DNA of 64,000 bases from Pseudomonas sp. ATCC PTA-122608 (GTDB taxonomy: Bacteria > Pseudomonadota > Gammaproteobacteria > Pseudomonadales > Pseudomonadaceae), in the NCBI RefSeq assembly GCF_001952855.1, contig NZ_LPNO01000002.1:367513-431512 (forward strand), written 5' to 3'. The stretch's first letter is position 1, and every line of letters begins with the position of its first letter. The position numbers and the translations under genes are program-made. This document shows, one piece after another, positions 41,698-50,527 of this stretch. Under the pieces are notes generated by a model. The model saw nothing but the letters and a program-made list of their open reading frames with translations, had not been told where the DNA came from and ran no database searches.

Positions 41698-43893
41698 TTA
41701 ATTGGCCGTATTGGCCCGCGCCGCGTGCAGCTTCTTGTAGCTGTCGACCAACCGCAGATGCCGATCCAGCCCTTCCAGCTTCATGCTCGTCGGCGTCAAA
41801 CCATAGAACCGCACGCTACCGTTCACCGAACCAATCGCCGCATCCATCCGCTCGTTGCCAAACATCCGGCGGAAATTCACTTCGTAATCCGCCAGTTCCA
41901 GATCTTCGTCCAGCTCCATCTCCAACACTGCATTCACGGCCTGGTAGAACAAGCCACGCTCGACCGTGTTGTCGTTGTACTGCTGGAACATCTCCACCAG
42001 TTCTTTCGCTTCCTCGAACTGCTGCAAGGCCAGGTAAATCAGCAGCTTCAGTTCCAGAATGGTCAGTTGACCCCACGCCGTGTTGTCATCAAATTCGATG
42101 CCGATCAAGGAGGTGATGTCGGTGTAATCGTCCAGCTCACTTTCCACCAGACGCTCAACCAGGCCCTTCAATTCGGCTTCGTCGAGGCGATGCAGGTTCA
42201 AGATGTCTTCGCGGAAAAACAGCGCCTTGTTGGTGTTGTCCCAGATCAGATCGTCGATCGGATAGATCTCCGAATAATCCGGCACCAGGATGCGGCAGGC
42301 GGTCGCGCCGATGTGCTCGTACACCGCCATGTAGACTTCCTTGCCCATGCCTTCGAGGATGCCGAACAAGGTTGCAGCTTCTTCGGCGTTGGAGTTTTCA
42401 CCCTGGCCGGAGAAGTCCCATTCGACGAACTCGTAATCCGACTTGGAGCTGAAGAAGCGCCACGACACCACGCCGCTGGAGTCGATGAAGTGCTCGACAA
42501 AGTTGTTCGGCTCGGTCACTGCGTGGCCTTCAAACGTCGGCTGCGGCAAGTCGTTCAGGCCTTCGAAGCTGCGGCCTTGCAGCAGTTCCGTCAGGCTGCG
42601 TTCCAGCGCCACTTCCAGGCTCGGGTGGGCGCCGAACGAGGCGAATACACCGCCGGTGCGCGGGTTCATCAACGTCACGCACATCACCGGGAATTCGCCG
42701 CCCAGGGACGCATCCTTCACCAGTACCGGAAAGCCTTGGGCTTCCAGGCCCTGAATACCGGCGAGGATGCCCGGGAACTTCGCCAGCACTTCCTGCGGCA
42801 CATCCGGCAGCGCGAATTCGCCTTCGATGATTTCGCGTTTTACCGCGCGCTCGAAAATCTCCGACAGGCACTGCACCTGCGCTTCAGCCAGGGTGTTACC
42901 GGCACTCATGCCGTTGCTGAGGTACAGGTTCTCGATCAGGTTGGACGGGAAATACACCACCTCACCATCGGACTGGCGCACGAACGGCAGCGAAACAATG
43001 CCGCGCTCTTCATTGCCGGAGTTGGTGTCGTACAGGTGCGAGCCACGCAGCTCGCCGTCGCGGTTGTAGATATGCAGGCAGTGCGCGTCGAGGATTTCCG
43101 GCGGCAGTTCGTCTTTACGGCCCGGCTTGAACCAGCGCTCGTCCGGGTAATGCACAAACGCCGCGTTGGCGATGTCTTCACCCCAGAACTGGTCGTTGTA
43201 GAAGAAGTTGCAGTTCAGTCGTTCGATAAACTCGCCCAACGCCGACGCCAGCGCGCCTTCCTTGGTCGCGCCCTTGCCGTTGGTAAAGCACATCGGCGAG
43301 TGCGCATCGCGAATATGCAGCGACCACACGTTGGGCACGATATTGCGCCACGACGCGATTTCAATCTTCATGCCCAGGCCCGCCAGGATGGCCGACATGT
43401 TGGCAATGGTTGTTTCCAGCGGCAGGTCCTTGCCCGCGATGTAGGTGCCTGCATCCGACGCCGCGCTCGGCATCAGCAATGCCTGGGCATCGGCATCCAG
43501 GTTTTCCACTTCCTCGATCACAAACTCCGGCCCGGCCTGCACCACTTTTTTCACGGTGCAACGGTCGATGGAACGCAGGATGCCCTGGCGGTCTTTGTCG
43601 GAGATGTCCGCCGGCAACTCGACCTGGATCTTGAATATCTGGTTGTAGCGGTTTTCCGGATCGACAATGTTGTTCTGGGACAGGCGAATGTTGTCAGTGG
43701 GGATGTTGCGGGTTTCGCAGTACAACTTCACAAAGTAAGCCGCACACAACGCCGACGAAGCCAGGAAGTAATCGAACGGACCCGGGGCCGAGCCATCGCC
43801 CTTGTAGCGAATAGGCTGGTCGGCCACCACGGTGAAGTCGTCGAACTTGGCTTCAAGTCGAAGGTTGTCGAGAAAGTTGACCTTGATTTCCAT
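41698..43893 (-). CDS. ycaO: OsmC-YcaO fusion protein
   Basis: 731 residues in three parts. Residues about 1-140 are an OsmC-like domain (DYFLASSALCAAYFVKLYC); about 150-560 are the YcaO ATP-binding amidophosphoribosyl-like fold, with the conserved ATP-site stretch GKGATKEGALASALGEFIERLNC and LAEAQVQCLSEIFERAVK; the C-terminal 130 residues are acidic and TPR-like. This is the E. coli YcaO arrangement, linked genetically to RimO and beta-methylthiolation of ribosomal S12. YcaO enzymes activate peptide amides with ATP, as in thiazole or thioamide formation. No azoline partner genes are near. Confidence 0.9.
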   Translation of the reverse strand: MEIKVNFLDNLRLEAKFDDFTVVADQPIRYKGDGSAPGPFDYFLASSALCAAYFVKLYCETRNIPTDNIRLSQNNIVDPENRYNQIFKIQVELPADISDKDRQGILRSIDRCTVKKVVQAGPEFVIEEVENLDADAQALLMPSAASDAGTYIAGKDLPLETTIANMSAILAGLGMKIEIASWRNIVPNVWSLHIRDAHSPMCFTNGKGATKEGALASALGEFIERLNCNFFYNDQFWGEDIANAAFVHYPDERWFKPGRKDELPPEILDAHCLHIYNRDGELRGSHLYDTNSGNEERGIVSLPFVRQSDGEVVYFPSNLIENLYLSNGMSAGNTLAEAQVQCLSEIFERAVKREIIEGEFALPDVPQEVLAKFPGILAGIQGLEAQGFPVLVKDASLGGEFPVMCVTLMNPRTGGVFASFGAHPSLEVALERSLTELLQGRSFEGLNDLPQPTFEGHAVTEPNNFVEHFIDSSGVVSWRFFSSKSDYEFVEWDFSGQGENSNAEEAATLFGILEGMGKEVYMAVYEHIGATACRILVPDYSEIYPIDDLIWDNTNKALFFREDILNLHRLDEAELKGLVERLVESELDDYTDITSLIGIEFDDNTAWGQLTILELKLLIYLALQQFEEAKELVEMFQQYNDNTVERGLFYQAVNAVLEMELDEDLELADYEVNFRRMFGNERMDAAIGSVNGSVRFYGLTPTSMKLEGLDRHLRLVDSYKKLHAARANTAN

Positions 43894-43994
43894 GCGGGTT
43901 TACCAGAATAGCGAGCAAAATATGGCCGCCATTATCCGGGTTTCGAGGCGTAAGTCTTGTGCTTTCGGGCTTGTCTGATCGCTGGTGGTTGAGA

Positions 43995-44801
43995 TCAGCT
44001 GTGCTGAAAGTCCGCAATCTGCTGCCACATCGCGATCGGGTTGGAGTACATCGGGAAGTGCCCGCACTGGGCAATCGGTGCCAGCCGCACGCCCTGCGCC
44101 TGGATATGCGCCAGGTACGACAGGTGTGCATTCTGCTCGCCGTACATGAACAGGCGCGGGCATTCCAGGCCGAGAAACTTGCCCATCAGGTCGGCGTTAT
44201 CGGACAGCTCGACCATGGACTGGAAAATCCCCCGCACCGCACCGGCGCGCACCTTGTGCCTCAGGCTCGCCGAGTACAGCGCGCTGGCGTAGGCCGGTGC
44301 CTGGCGAGTGCGCTCGATAAAAGCGCTGAAGAACGCCTCGGGATCATCTGCCGGGTAGTCGACGATCTGCCGGCTGAGGAAGCAGTCTTCCGGAGCGATA
44401 TTGCCTTCGATATCGACAAAGCCCAGCACCCTGCCCGGGAACTGGTGCGCCAGCATCAGAGCGGTGAGCCCGCCCATGGAGTGGCCTACCAGATGGAAGC
44501 GCTCGATGTTGAAGTGGTCAAGCACTTGCTTGGCGGTTTGCAGCAGGAACGGGATTGAGATCTTCGACAGGTCGCTGCACTGGCTTTCACCGCAACCGGG
44601 GGCGTCGTAGGCCACAAACGGGTGACCATCGAATGCAGGTTGCTGGACGATGTCGGCGTAGTCTTCCTTGGTGGAGCCAAAGCCATGCAGGAACACGATT
44701 GGCGCCAGGCCGCCCGCGCGGTGGATCGTTGCGATGTTCAACGGCACACCGTCGACCGTCATGGGGAGCTGTGCATGGGTGAACGGTTCGGGTAGGGGCA
44801 T
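43995..44801 (-). CDS. Alpha/beta hydrolase
   Basis: 268 residues. FLHGFGSTKEDYADIVQQ, VGHSMGGLTALMLA and CGHFPMYSNP give a complete Ser-Asp-His hydrolase of the BioH/epoxide-like class; no signal peptide. The ribosome site CTCCTT (minus AAGGAG) sits directly behind a terminator-like hairpin with a T-run, so expression may be attenuated. It lies 101 bases upstream of ycaO on the same strand and could be cotranscribed with it. Confidence 0.88.
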   Translation of the reverse strand: MPLPEPFTHAQLPMTVDGVPLNIATIHRAGGLAPIVFLHGFGSTKEDYADIVQQPAFDGHPFVAYDAPGCGESQCSDLSKISIPFLLQTAKQVLDHFNIERFHLVGHSMGGLTALMLAHQFPGRVLGFVDIEGNIAPEDCFLSRQIVDYPADDPEAFFSAFIERTRQAPAYASALYSASLRHKVRAGAVRGIFQSMVELSDNADLMGKFLGLECPRLFMYGEQNAHLSYLAHIQAQGVRLAPIAQCGHFPMYSNPIAMWQQIADFQHS

Positions 44802-44816
44802 ATGGCTGACTCCTTG

Positions 44817-44874
44817 AAAAAAACGACCGCGCTAAGCGGATTGGCGGCCCAAAGCCGCCAATCTCAAGGAGATT
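44817..44874 (-). promoter_or_regulatory. Terminator-like attenuator in the hydrolase leader
   Basis: On the minus strand, AATCT-CCTTG-AGATT is followed by GATTGGCGGC-TTTGG-GCCGCCAATC (44839-44863), then a short CGCTTAGCG palindrome and seven T (44817-44823), ending two bases before AAGGAG of the hydrolase gene. The first stem shares bases with the second, so they exclude each other. This could be simply the terminator of the lipoprotein gene 44957-45583. Confidence 0.6.
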
Positions 44875-44956
44875 CAGACCGGTGTAAATTCCTGAGTCAG
44901 TAAGGCACTCATAGCCCAATCGTATGATTCAGCGCGTCATGGTCAAGGACAACGCA

Positions 44957-45583
44957 TTACTTCTTAACCGGCGCATCCCAGCACTCCGGGTTACGTGCGC
45001 ACACGTTGTATTGTCGGTCCATCAAGGCCATACGATTGATATGCGTATCGGCAGCGGCGCGCAACGATTGCTCACTGGTCTTTATGTACTGCGACAGTCT
45101 ATCGGCCATGCGGGCGTTCCACTGACGCCGCGTCTGCTCATCCAGCGTCGTGGGCGCCGTGGCCATGACTTGCAGCGTGCTGTCGTCGACTCGGCCCAAC
45201 TCATCACGATAAGTCTGCTCGTACTGCACGCGGGCGGCGTCATGCTGGTGATTGAGGTCGTACTGCATCGCTTCAAGGTTTTGCTTATAGAGTGCCCAGT
45301 AACCGTCAGGCAGTGCGCCGCCGTCTGCTTTGCGTAGTTTGGCGATGCGCGCATCGTTATCAGAGGGCGCGAGAACCGGCTTTTGCGCTGAGATCACCAC
45401 TGGGTCCTTGACGATGATCTGGTCGATCAGCGCAGTACGGACGCTGGTCTGCGCCATCGGCTGGCCCAGGGGTTCAAGATCAAAGGGCGCCGCCGGTGCG
45501 ACAGCGACCTGAGGGTTTGCACAGCCTGAAAGCAACAGCGCTACGGCGAGATGGGTAAAAACGGGGACGTTACGAAATGGCAT
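44957..45583 (-). CDS. Uncharacterised lipoprotein
   Basis: 208 residues. N-terminal lipobox LLLSGC at about residues 16-21, so a lipid-anchored envelope protein. The rest is charged and helical (QNLEAMQYDLNHQHDAARVQYEQTYRDELGRV, RMADRLSQYIKTSEQSLRAAADTHINRM) with a C-terminal cysteine pair (NVCARNPECWDAP). GGAG precedes the ATG. I do not recognise the family. The DUF2388 lipoprotein gene lies just upstream, and the two may form one unit. Confidence 0.75.
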   Translation of the reverse strand: MPFRNVPVFTHLAVALLLSGCANPQVAVAPAAPFDLEPLGQPMAQTSVRTALIDQIIVKDPVVISAQKPVLAPSDNDARIAKLRKADGGALPDGYWALYKQNLEAMQYDLNHQHDAARVQYEQTYRDELGRVDDSTLQVMATAPTTLDEQTRRQWNARMADRLSQYIKTSEQSLRAAADTHINRMALMDRQYNVCARNPECWDAPVKK

Positions 45584-45624
45584 AAGCTCTCCATGAGCAG
45601 GTCAGGTTCAGGGTTGAAACGTGT

Positions 45625-45957
45625 TTACTCAATGATCGCCACCGCCTCGGCAAACTGCGCATCGCTGACATCCGCGTTACCGCCAGCACCGCGAAAATCC
45701 CGCAACGCCTGCTCAAAATATGCACCCCGGATCTTGCCCTCGGACCCTACAAACGCCAATGCGTCATTCTTGGCTGAAAAAAAACTACCTGGACGTGTGG
45801 TCAGTTCCGAAGTCAGCAAGGTGAAGGTGGAGAACTTCAGGCATGACCACCCAAGCGGATCGTCGCCAAAGGAGACACCGTCTTTAGCCTCGGCAACGCT
45901 GCAACCGAGCAACAGGCCTAATCCCGCCAACCCGGTCACTCCTCGAAAAATCTTCAC
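45625..45957 (-). CDS. DUF2388-like small lipoprotein
   Basis: 110 residues with a GTG start behind AAGGAAG. Lipobox LGLLLGC at about residue 19. The stretch SAKNDALAFVGSEGKIRGAYFEQALRDFR matches what I remember of the Pseudomonas DUF2388 family. Usual members have a plain signal peptide; here the lipobox predicts lipid attachment. Function unknown. The next gene downstream on the strand is the 208-residue lipoprotein. Confidence 0.75.
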   Translation of the reverse strand: MKIFRGVTGLAGLGLLLGCSVAEAKDGVSFGDDPLGWSCLKFSTFTLLTSELTTRPGSFFSAKNDALAFVGSEGKIRGAYFEQALRDFRGAGGNADVSDAQFAEAVAIIE

Positions 45958-46039
45958 GCGCGCTTCCTTCCTTGAAATGGCTAGTTACATCGGGGCGCAA
46001 GGCTACCCGTCCCGCCCTGAACACACAACTTAAAGGCGG

Positions 46040-46924
46040 CTACCCCGCACTCAACCCCCACAACACATCCAGCACATGTTGCGTTGGCCGCTCGATGTCC
46101 CCGGCGCGGTGGGCAATCCCCAGTTGGCGCCACAGCAAGGGCTGGATTGGGCGCATCACGATCCGGCTGTCAGGCAAAGGCGTGGACGCCTCATGGGGCA
46201 ACAACGTAGCGCCATAACCGGCAGCCACCAGGCTTTTGATTGCGTCGTTATAGTTGAGTTGAATACGCGGCGTGGGCTGATGCCCGTCACTGGCGAACCA
46301 CTCCGAAGTCAGGCGTGAAAGCCGGGTGGTGGTGTCATTCAGAATCAACGGCTGGGCGGCCAGCCAAGCAGGTGTCACCACCTCCGGGCATTCCCGGCGC
46401 GCTGGCAAAAACGCCATGACCGGATCCCGCCGCCAGGGCTCGATCCGCAAACCCTTCACTGGCGCCTGCGGCAGCGCCACCAGGCCGATTTCGAGTGCGC
46501 CTTCGGCAAGTTTCTTCAGCGTGTCCTGCGAGGTGAGCACTGCAACCTGCACATCGATGGCTGGGTGGTGTTGGCTCAAGGTCTCGAGGGCCTGCGGCAG
46601 CAACTGTGCGATGGCCCCGGTGGATGCGCCCAGCCGCACGCGACCGGCCAGGCCCAGCACCTGACGCTCCACGTCTTCAAGCGCCTGTTCCGCATCCGCC
46701 AACAACCGGCGTGCGCGCTCCACCAGGGTTTCGCCAATCGCCGAAGGCTGAACCCGCCCACGGGCACGCGATAACAGCTTGCCGCCCACTCGCGACTCAA
46801 GATCAGCAATGTGCAGGCTGACGGTGGGTGGCGCCAGGTTGAGCATGCGGGCCGCCTCGGCGAACGAACCAAGGTCGGCAATCGCCACGAGTGTGCGCAG
46901 GCGGTCCAGGCTGATTTCGCGCAA
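46040..46924 (-). CDS. LysR-family transcriptional regulator
   Basis: 294 residues. HTH RLRTLVAIADLGSFAEAARMLNLAPPTVSLHIADLESRVG; effector domain of the usual type. Divergent from argC across 112 bases, so argC is its likely target. Expected to bind the T-N11-A sites in that gap, which I did not resolve. Confidence 0.9.
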   Translation of the reverse strand: MREISLDRLRTLVAIADLGSFAEAARMLNLAPPTVSLHIADLESRVGGKLLSRARGRVQPSAIGETLVERARRLLADAEQALEDVERQVLGLAGRVRLGASTGAIAQLLPQALETLSQHHPAIDVQVAVLTSQDTLKKLAEGALEIGLVALPQAPVKGLRIEPWRRDPVMAFLPARRECPEVVTPAWLAAQPLILNDTTTRLSRLTSEWFASDGHQPTPRIQLNYNDAIKSLVAAGYGATLLPHEASTPLPDSRIVMRPIQPLLWRQLGIAHRAGDIERPTQHVLDVLWGLSAG

Positions 46925-47036
46925 GGCTAATTCCTCATTCAGAAAATCTGAATTTCATCGTTTGGAAATTCAACTTTTCCTATCCTAGCGGCTCGCCGAA
47001 GATTGGAACACCTGATTTCCTCTGCGAGTGCATCCC

Positions 47037-47969
47037 ATGGCAAATCCTCTTGTATTTATCGACGGCGACCAAGGCACCACCGGGTTGCAGATCCATCAGC
47101 GCCTGCGCGACCGCACCGATCTGCAACTGATCACCCTGAGCCCGGAACACCGCAAGGACCCGCAGCAGCGCGCCGAGATGATCAACGCTTGCGACATCGC
47201 GATTCTCTGCCTGCCCGACGACGCCGCACGCGACGCCGTCGCGAGCATCCAGAACCCGGCTGTGCGGGTGATCGACGCGAGTTCGGCCCACCGTACTCAT
47301 CCTGACTGGACCTACGGTTTCGCCGAGATGAGCCCGCAACAGGCGCAACGCATTGCCACGGCGCAGCGGGTCAGCAATCCCGGTTGCTACCCCACCGGAG
47401 CGATTGGACTGTTGCGCCCCTTGCTTGAGGCCGGGTTGCTGCCCAAGGATTACCCAACGACCATTCATGCCGTGTCGGGCTATTCCGGCAAGGGCCGCGC
47501 CGGGGTGCAGGAGCATGAGGGCGCCGACGCCTCACAAGCGCCCGCCTTCCTGGTGTATGGGCTTGGGCTGGCACACAAGCATGTGCCGGAGATTCAGTTG
47601 CAAAGCGGGCTGACGGAGCGGCCGACCTTTGTGCCGGCCTACGGAGCTTTTCGCCAGGGAATCGTATTGACCATCCCGCTGCAACGTCGGTTATTGGCGC
47701 CGGGTGTGGATGGCTCGCGGTTGCATGACTGTTTGACTCAGCACTACCGCGATACGAATCACGTCCAGGTGCTGTCGATGCAGGCCGCCAAGGAGCTGAC
47801 CTACCTTGACCCTCAAGCGCTGAACGGCACGGACGATGTGCGCCTGATCGTGTGTGAAAACCACGAGACGGGCCAGGTCCTGCTGGCGGCGGTGTTCGAC
47901 AACCTCGGCAAGGGCGCTGCGGGTGCTGCTGTGCAGAACCTGGATTTGATGATCAGGGCAAAACAATAG
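47037..47969 (+). CDS. argC: N-acetyl-gamma-glutamyl-phosphate reductase, short type
   Basis: 310 residues from ATG 47037. It is the short ArgC (type 2) form: [18 protein letters not shown] binds [23 protein letters not shown] contains the catalytic Cys, and [18 protein letters not shown] contains the substrate-site His. It reduces N-acetylglutamyl phosphate to the semialdehyde in arginine synthesis. Pseudomonads usually have a longer ArgC elsewhere, so this is probably a second copy under the divergent LysR. Confidence 0.9.
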   Translation: MANPLVFIDGDQGTTGLQIHQRLRDRTDLQLITLSPEHRKDPQQRAEMINACDIAILCLPDDAARDAVASIQNPAVRVIDASSAHRTHPDWTYGFAEMSPQQAQRIATAQRVSNPGCYPTGAIGLLRPLLEAGLLPKDYPTTIHAVSGYSGKGRAGVQEHEGADASQAPAFLVYGLGLAHKHVPEIQLQSGLTERPTFVPAYGAFRQGIVLTIPLQRRLLAPGVDGSRLHDCLTQHYRDTNHVQVLSMQAAKELTYLDPQALNGTDDVRLIVCENHETGQVLLAAVFDNLGKGAAGAAVQNLDLMIRAKQ

Positions 47970-48008
47970 CGGGCGCCGATTTTTCCGGGGCCCTGCGGTC
48001 GTAATCCG

Positions 48009-48380
48009 TCACGACTGTGCAACAAGCTCGACGTAGCTGGACTCCCCGCCGCCCTCCGCGCCCGACAGCCAACCCCACACGAAGGTCAGAGTGGTATGCC
48101 CGGCGTCATCAACGCCTACGGTGCCCCTTGACCAGCCGGCAAGAATCTCGCCCTCGGTAGTCAGGCACTGATACAGCAACTCGATGGTATCGGGGCCTGT
48201 AGCGCGCCCGACTTGATTGCCCATGCGAATCCGGCCGCCCTGGTAAGTGCCCCAGATGGCGTCTTCATCGACGTGATATTCAAACACGGTGCCCGTACCG
48301 GACAGCCCGTGGGTGTTGCCCGCTACGATAAACCGGCGATTGTTCAGGCGTTCGCTGATTTGGGGAAAGGCGGTTGGCAT
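48009..48380 (-). CDS. Uncharacterised small beta-rich protein
   Basis: 123 residues beginning MPTAFPQISERLNNRRFIVAGNTHG; repeated short strands (GTGTVFEYHVDEDAIWGTYQGGRIRMGNQVGRATGPDTIELLYQCLTTEG) suggest an eight- to ten-stranded barrel. Similar Gram-positive proteins are often labelled 'N-acetylglutamate synthase' without support; the location next to argC should not be read as confirmation. AAGGAAG precedes the start. No known function. Confidence 0.65.
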   Translation of the reverse strand: MPTAFPQISERLNNRRFIVAGNTHGLSGTGTVFEYHVDEDAIWGTYQGGRIRMGNQVGRATGPDTIELLYQCLTTEGEILAGWSRGTVGVDDAGHTTLTFVWGWLSGAEGGGESSYVELVAQS

Positions 48381-48547
48381 ATGAAGGCGCTTCCTTGGTC
48401 GACAGGGTCCGTTCCCTGGGTGGTCAACCTACCGCAAATGGCTTTAACCGGTCATGCAAAACCTGCACAATTCCCGTCGGCTTTAGCGATAAGCTCGACC
48501 GCTTGCCCGCAGCGGCTGAAGGCGGCCTTGAATAGATGGAGCGGGAT

Positions 48548-49606
48548 ATGAAGGAGCAAGGAGAAAAGCGCATCGTGGTCATTGGCGCAGGCATCGTCGG
48601 CGCTTCCCTGGCGTATCACCTTGCCGTCAAAGGCGCTAGCGTGACCCTGCTCGAGGCTGCAGAAGTCGCCTCCGGCGTGACGGCCACTTCATTTGCCTGG
48701 ATCACCACTTCACACCGAGGGCCGGACCCGATCGCCGCCCTGCGTGGCGAGGCCATCAACGACTATCACCGTCTTGAAACCCAACTGCCGGGCCTGAACA
48801 TTCGTTGGACAGGCGCCCTGTCTTACGGCGCGAACTCAAGGGCGTTGCAGCAGCCTTCGGCGCACCGGTTGTCGCGCTCGCAGATTCTCGACCTTGAGCC
48901 AAACCTGAAAAACCCTCCTGAACATGCCCTGTATGTGGCCGAAGAAGGCGCCCTGGATGCGGTGCACGTCACCCATACGTTGGTCGCTGGCGCCCAGGAG
49001 CTGGGCGCGAAGGTACACACACAGACCCGGGTTCTCGGCTTCAAAACCGCGAATGGCCGGGTGACGGGCGTCGAAACCGCCAAGGGCATCATCGATGCCG
49101 ACGTTGTGGTAATGGCCGCCGGGACAGGCATCTCGACGCTGGCAGACATGCTTGGGGCGACCCTTCCCATACACGCCTCGCCGTCCATTTTCATCCGCTA
49201 CACCGCGCAATCCAACCTGGTGCAGACACTTATCTCCAGCCCGGAAATGGAAGTCAGGCAAGCGGCCGACGGTACGTTGCTGGCGGCAGAGGATTACCTG
49301 GGCGATGCCGTGGAAAACCAGCCGATGGCGATCGCGCTACGCACGGCCAACACCATTCGGCACGAGTTCCATGGCGTTGATTCGATTGAGCCGGAGTTGG
49401 CGTGTATCGGCCTCAGGCCCATCCCCGCAGACAACATCCCCATCATCGGTTATCTACCCAACGTCGAGGGCGTGTACATATGTGTGATGCACCCTGGGGT
49501 TGCGTTGGCCGCAATAGTGGGACGTCTTGCCAGTGAAGAAATCACTGATGGCAAGACCTCCGCCGCTTTCGGGCCATGCCGTCCTGAAAGGTTTTTTCAA
49601 CGGTAG
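48548..49606 (+). CDS. FAD-dependent amino acid/amine oxidoreductase (DAO family)
   Basis: 352 residues from ATG 48548, six bases behind GGAG; an ATG twelve bases earlier lacks that spacing. FAD motif IVVIGAGIVGASLAYHLAVKG, then VASGVTATSFAWITTSHR and CIGLRPIPADNIPIIGYLPNVEGVYICVMHPGV near the C-terminus. It matches glycine/D-amino acid oxidase-type enzymes. Monocistronic; 167 bases upstream contain nothing else recognisable. Confidence 0.88.
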   Translation: MKEQGEKRIVVIGAGIVGASLAYHLAVKGASVTLLEAAEVASGVTATSFAWITTSHRGPDPIAALRGEAINDYHRLETQLPGLNIRWTGALSYGANSRALQQPSAHRLSRSQILDLEPNLKNPPEHALYVAEEGALDAVHVTHTLVAGAQELGAKVHTQTRVLGFKTANGRVTGVETAKGIIDADVVVMAAGTGISTLADMLGATLPIHASPSIFIRYTAQSNLVQTLISSPEMEVRQAADGTLLAAEDYLGDAVENQPMAIALRTANTIRHEFHGVDSIEPELACIGLRPIPADNIPIIGYLPNVEGVYICVMHPGVALAAIVGRLASEEITDGKTSAAFGPCRPERFFQR

Positions 49607-49649
49607 GGGCTTGTTGGCACCCGCTCCCGCGTGCGACCTGAAGAAGCCC

Positions 49650-50213
49650 CTATCCAGATCTCAAGTACCGATAGAGCGTCTGCCGACTGATTTCAAAATC
49701 ACGCGCCAACTTGGATTTACTTTCTCCTGCACCGGCCCGGTCAATTAAGTTTACAACCTGATTGTCAGACAGTTTCTTCTTGCGACCTCTATAAGTCCCA
49801 CGATGCTTTGCGCTGGCAATTCCCGCCGCCTGTCTTTCCCTCATCGCAGCGCGCTCGAACTCTGCAATCAGCTCCATTACCGCAATGATGGACTCCACGA
49901 CTTCAAGACAGTCATGCCGGAACACCAGGTTTTCGTTCAAACACTCCAGCGTGACCTGCTTTTCAATCAACCGGCGAATGATGGTGCACAACTGGTCCGT
50001 GTTGGAGGTGAGCGCTGCCATGCTGTCCACCACCACGGTATCCCCGCACTGCAGGTGGCGGAGTAGCCTCTCCAGGCCTGCAGGATTCGCGGCATTGTCT
50101 GCCGGCTCATCGCAAAACACGGCATCAAATACATCATCGCTTGTTATTTTCTCTACGGCGATCTCGGGCTCTTGTAGAGCGCGCCGGAAATATTTGATGC
50201 GATGCAATCTCAT
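49650..50213 (-). CDS. Resolvase/invertase homologue with inactivated catalytic site
   Basis: 187 residues from ATG 50213, with AAGGAGG four bases upstream. The family frame is clear: the long E helix and arm [22 protein letters not shown], then a C-terminal HTH (about 150-187, [12 protein letters not shown]). But the catalytic serine of Y-A-R-V-S is Ala12 (YFRRA), and the two conserved arginines of the D-R-L-G-R-S motif are replaced (DSMAALTSN, 63-71). It should still bind DNA as a dimer but cannot cut it. It is probably a regulator; an operator-like repeat overlies its own promoter. The desaturase gene is divergent. Confidence 0.85.
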   Translation of the reverse strand: MRLHRIKYFRRALQEPEIAVEKITSDDVFDAVFCDEPADNAANPAGLERLLRHLQCGDTVVVDSMAALTSNTDQLCTIIRRLIEKQVTLECLNENLVFRHDCLEVVESIIAVMELIAEFERAAMRERQAAGIASAKHRGTYRGRKKKLSDNQVVNLIDRAGAGESKSKLARDFEISRQTLYRYLRSG

Positions 50214-50232
50214 GGTGCCTCCTTGGCAATAC

Positions 50233-50261
50233 TTGTACAGCGTCATTTTATACCTGTACAA
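50233..50261. promoter_or_regulatory. Operator/promoter of the inactive resolvase gene
   Basis: TTGTACAG (50233-50240) and CTGTACAA (50254-50261) form a perfect 8-bp inverted repeat with half-sites 21 bases apart, two turns of the helix. A minus-strand TATAAA (-10 box) lies between the arms. Binding of a resolvase-like dimer here would block the promoter. Confidence 0.6.
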
Positions 50262-50527
50262 ACTGTAACTAAATCATCAATTCCTTACACCAACACTTGT
50301 AACATTGAACCCACCCAAAATACACAGTTGCAAAGAGTTGAACTTGCCCTATCATTTTGAAGCATGGAATTCTAACAAGCTTTTCGCAAAAAAGTCGATT
50401 TCGTATTTCTTGAATGACCCGCGCAATTCAAGCAACCCATATGAGCAACTACTGTTTTATAGCCTCAACAATTGACTTGACCGACTTGACGCGCTGGTAT
50501 TTATCGATGCAATCAGAGGATGAATGG

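Noticed and set aside
41698-44801. A RiPP biosynthetic cluster around YcaO
   Set aside because: No E1-like partner, flavin dehydrogenase, precursor peptide or exporter is adjacent, and the OsmC-YcaO-TPR architecture matches the ribosome-related YcaO type.
44839-44863. A riboswitch in the hydrolase leader
   Set aside because: Only two alternative stems plus a T-run are present; no aptamer-like conserved core could be recognised.
48009-48380. Naming this gene N-acetylglutamate synthase because it adjoins argC
   Set aside because: No acetyl-CoA-binding motif is visible and the fold looks beta-barrel; the label circulates in databases without evidence.
49650-50261. An active site-specific recombination or inversion system
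   Set aside because: The catalytic residues are gone and I found no pair of inverted crossover sites flanking a promoter; the repeat at 50233-50261 is better explained as an operator.
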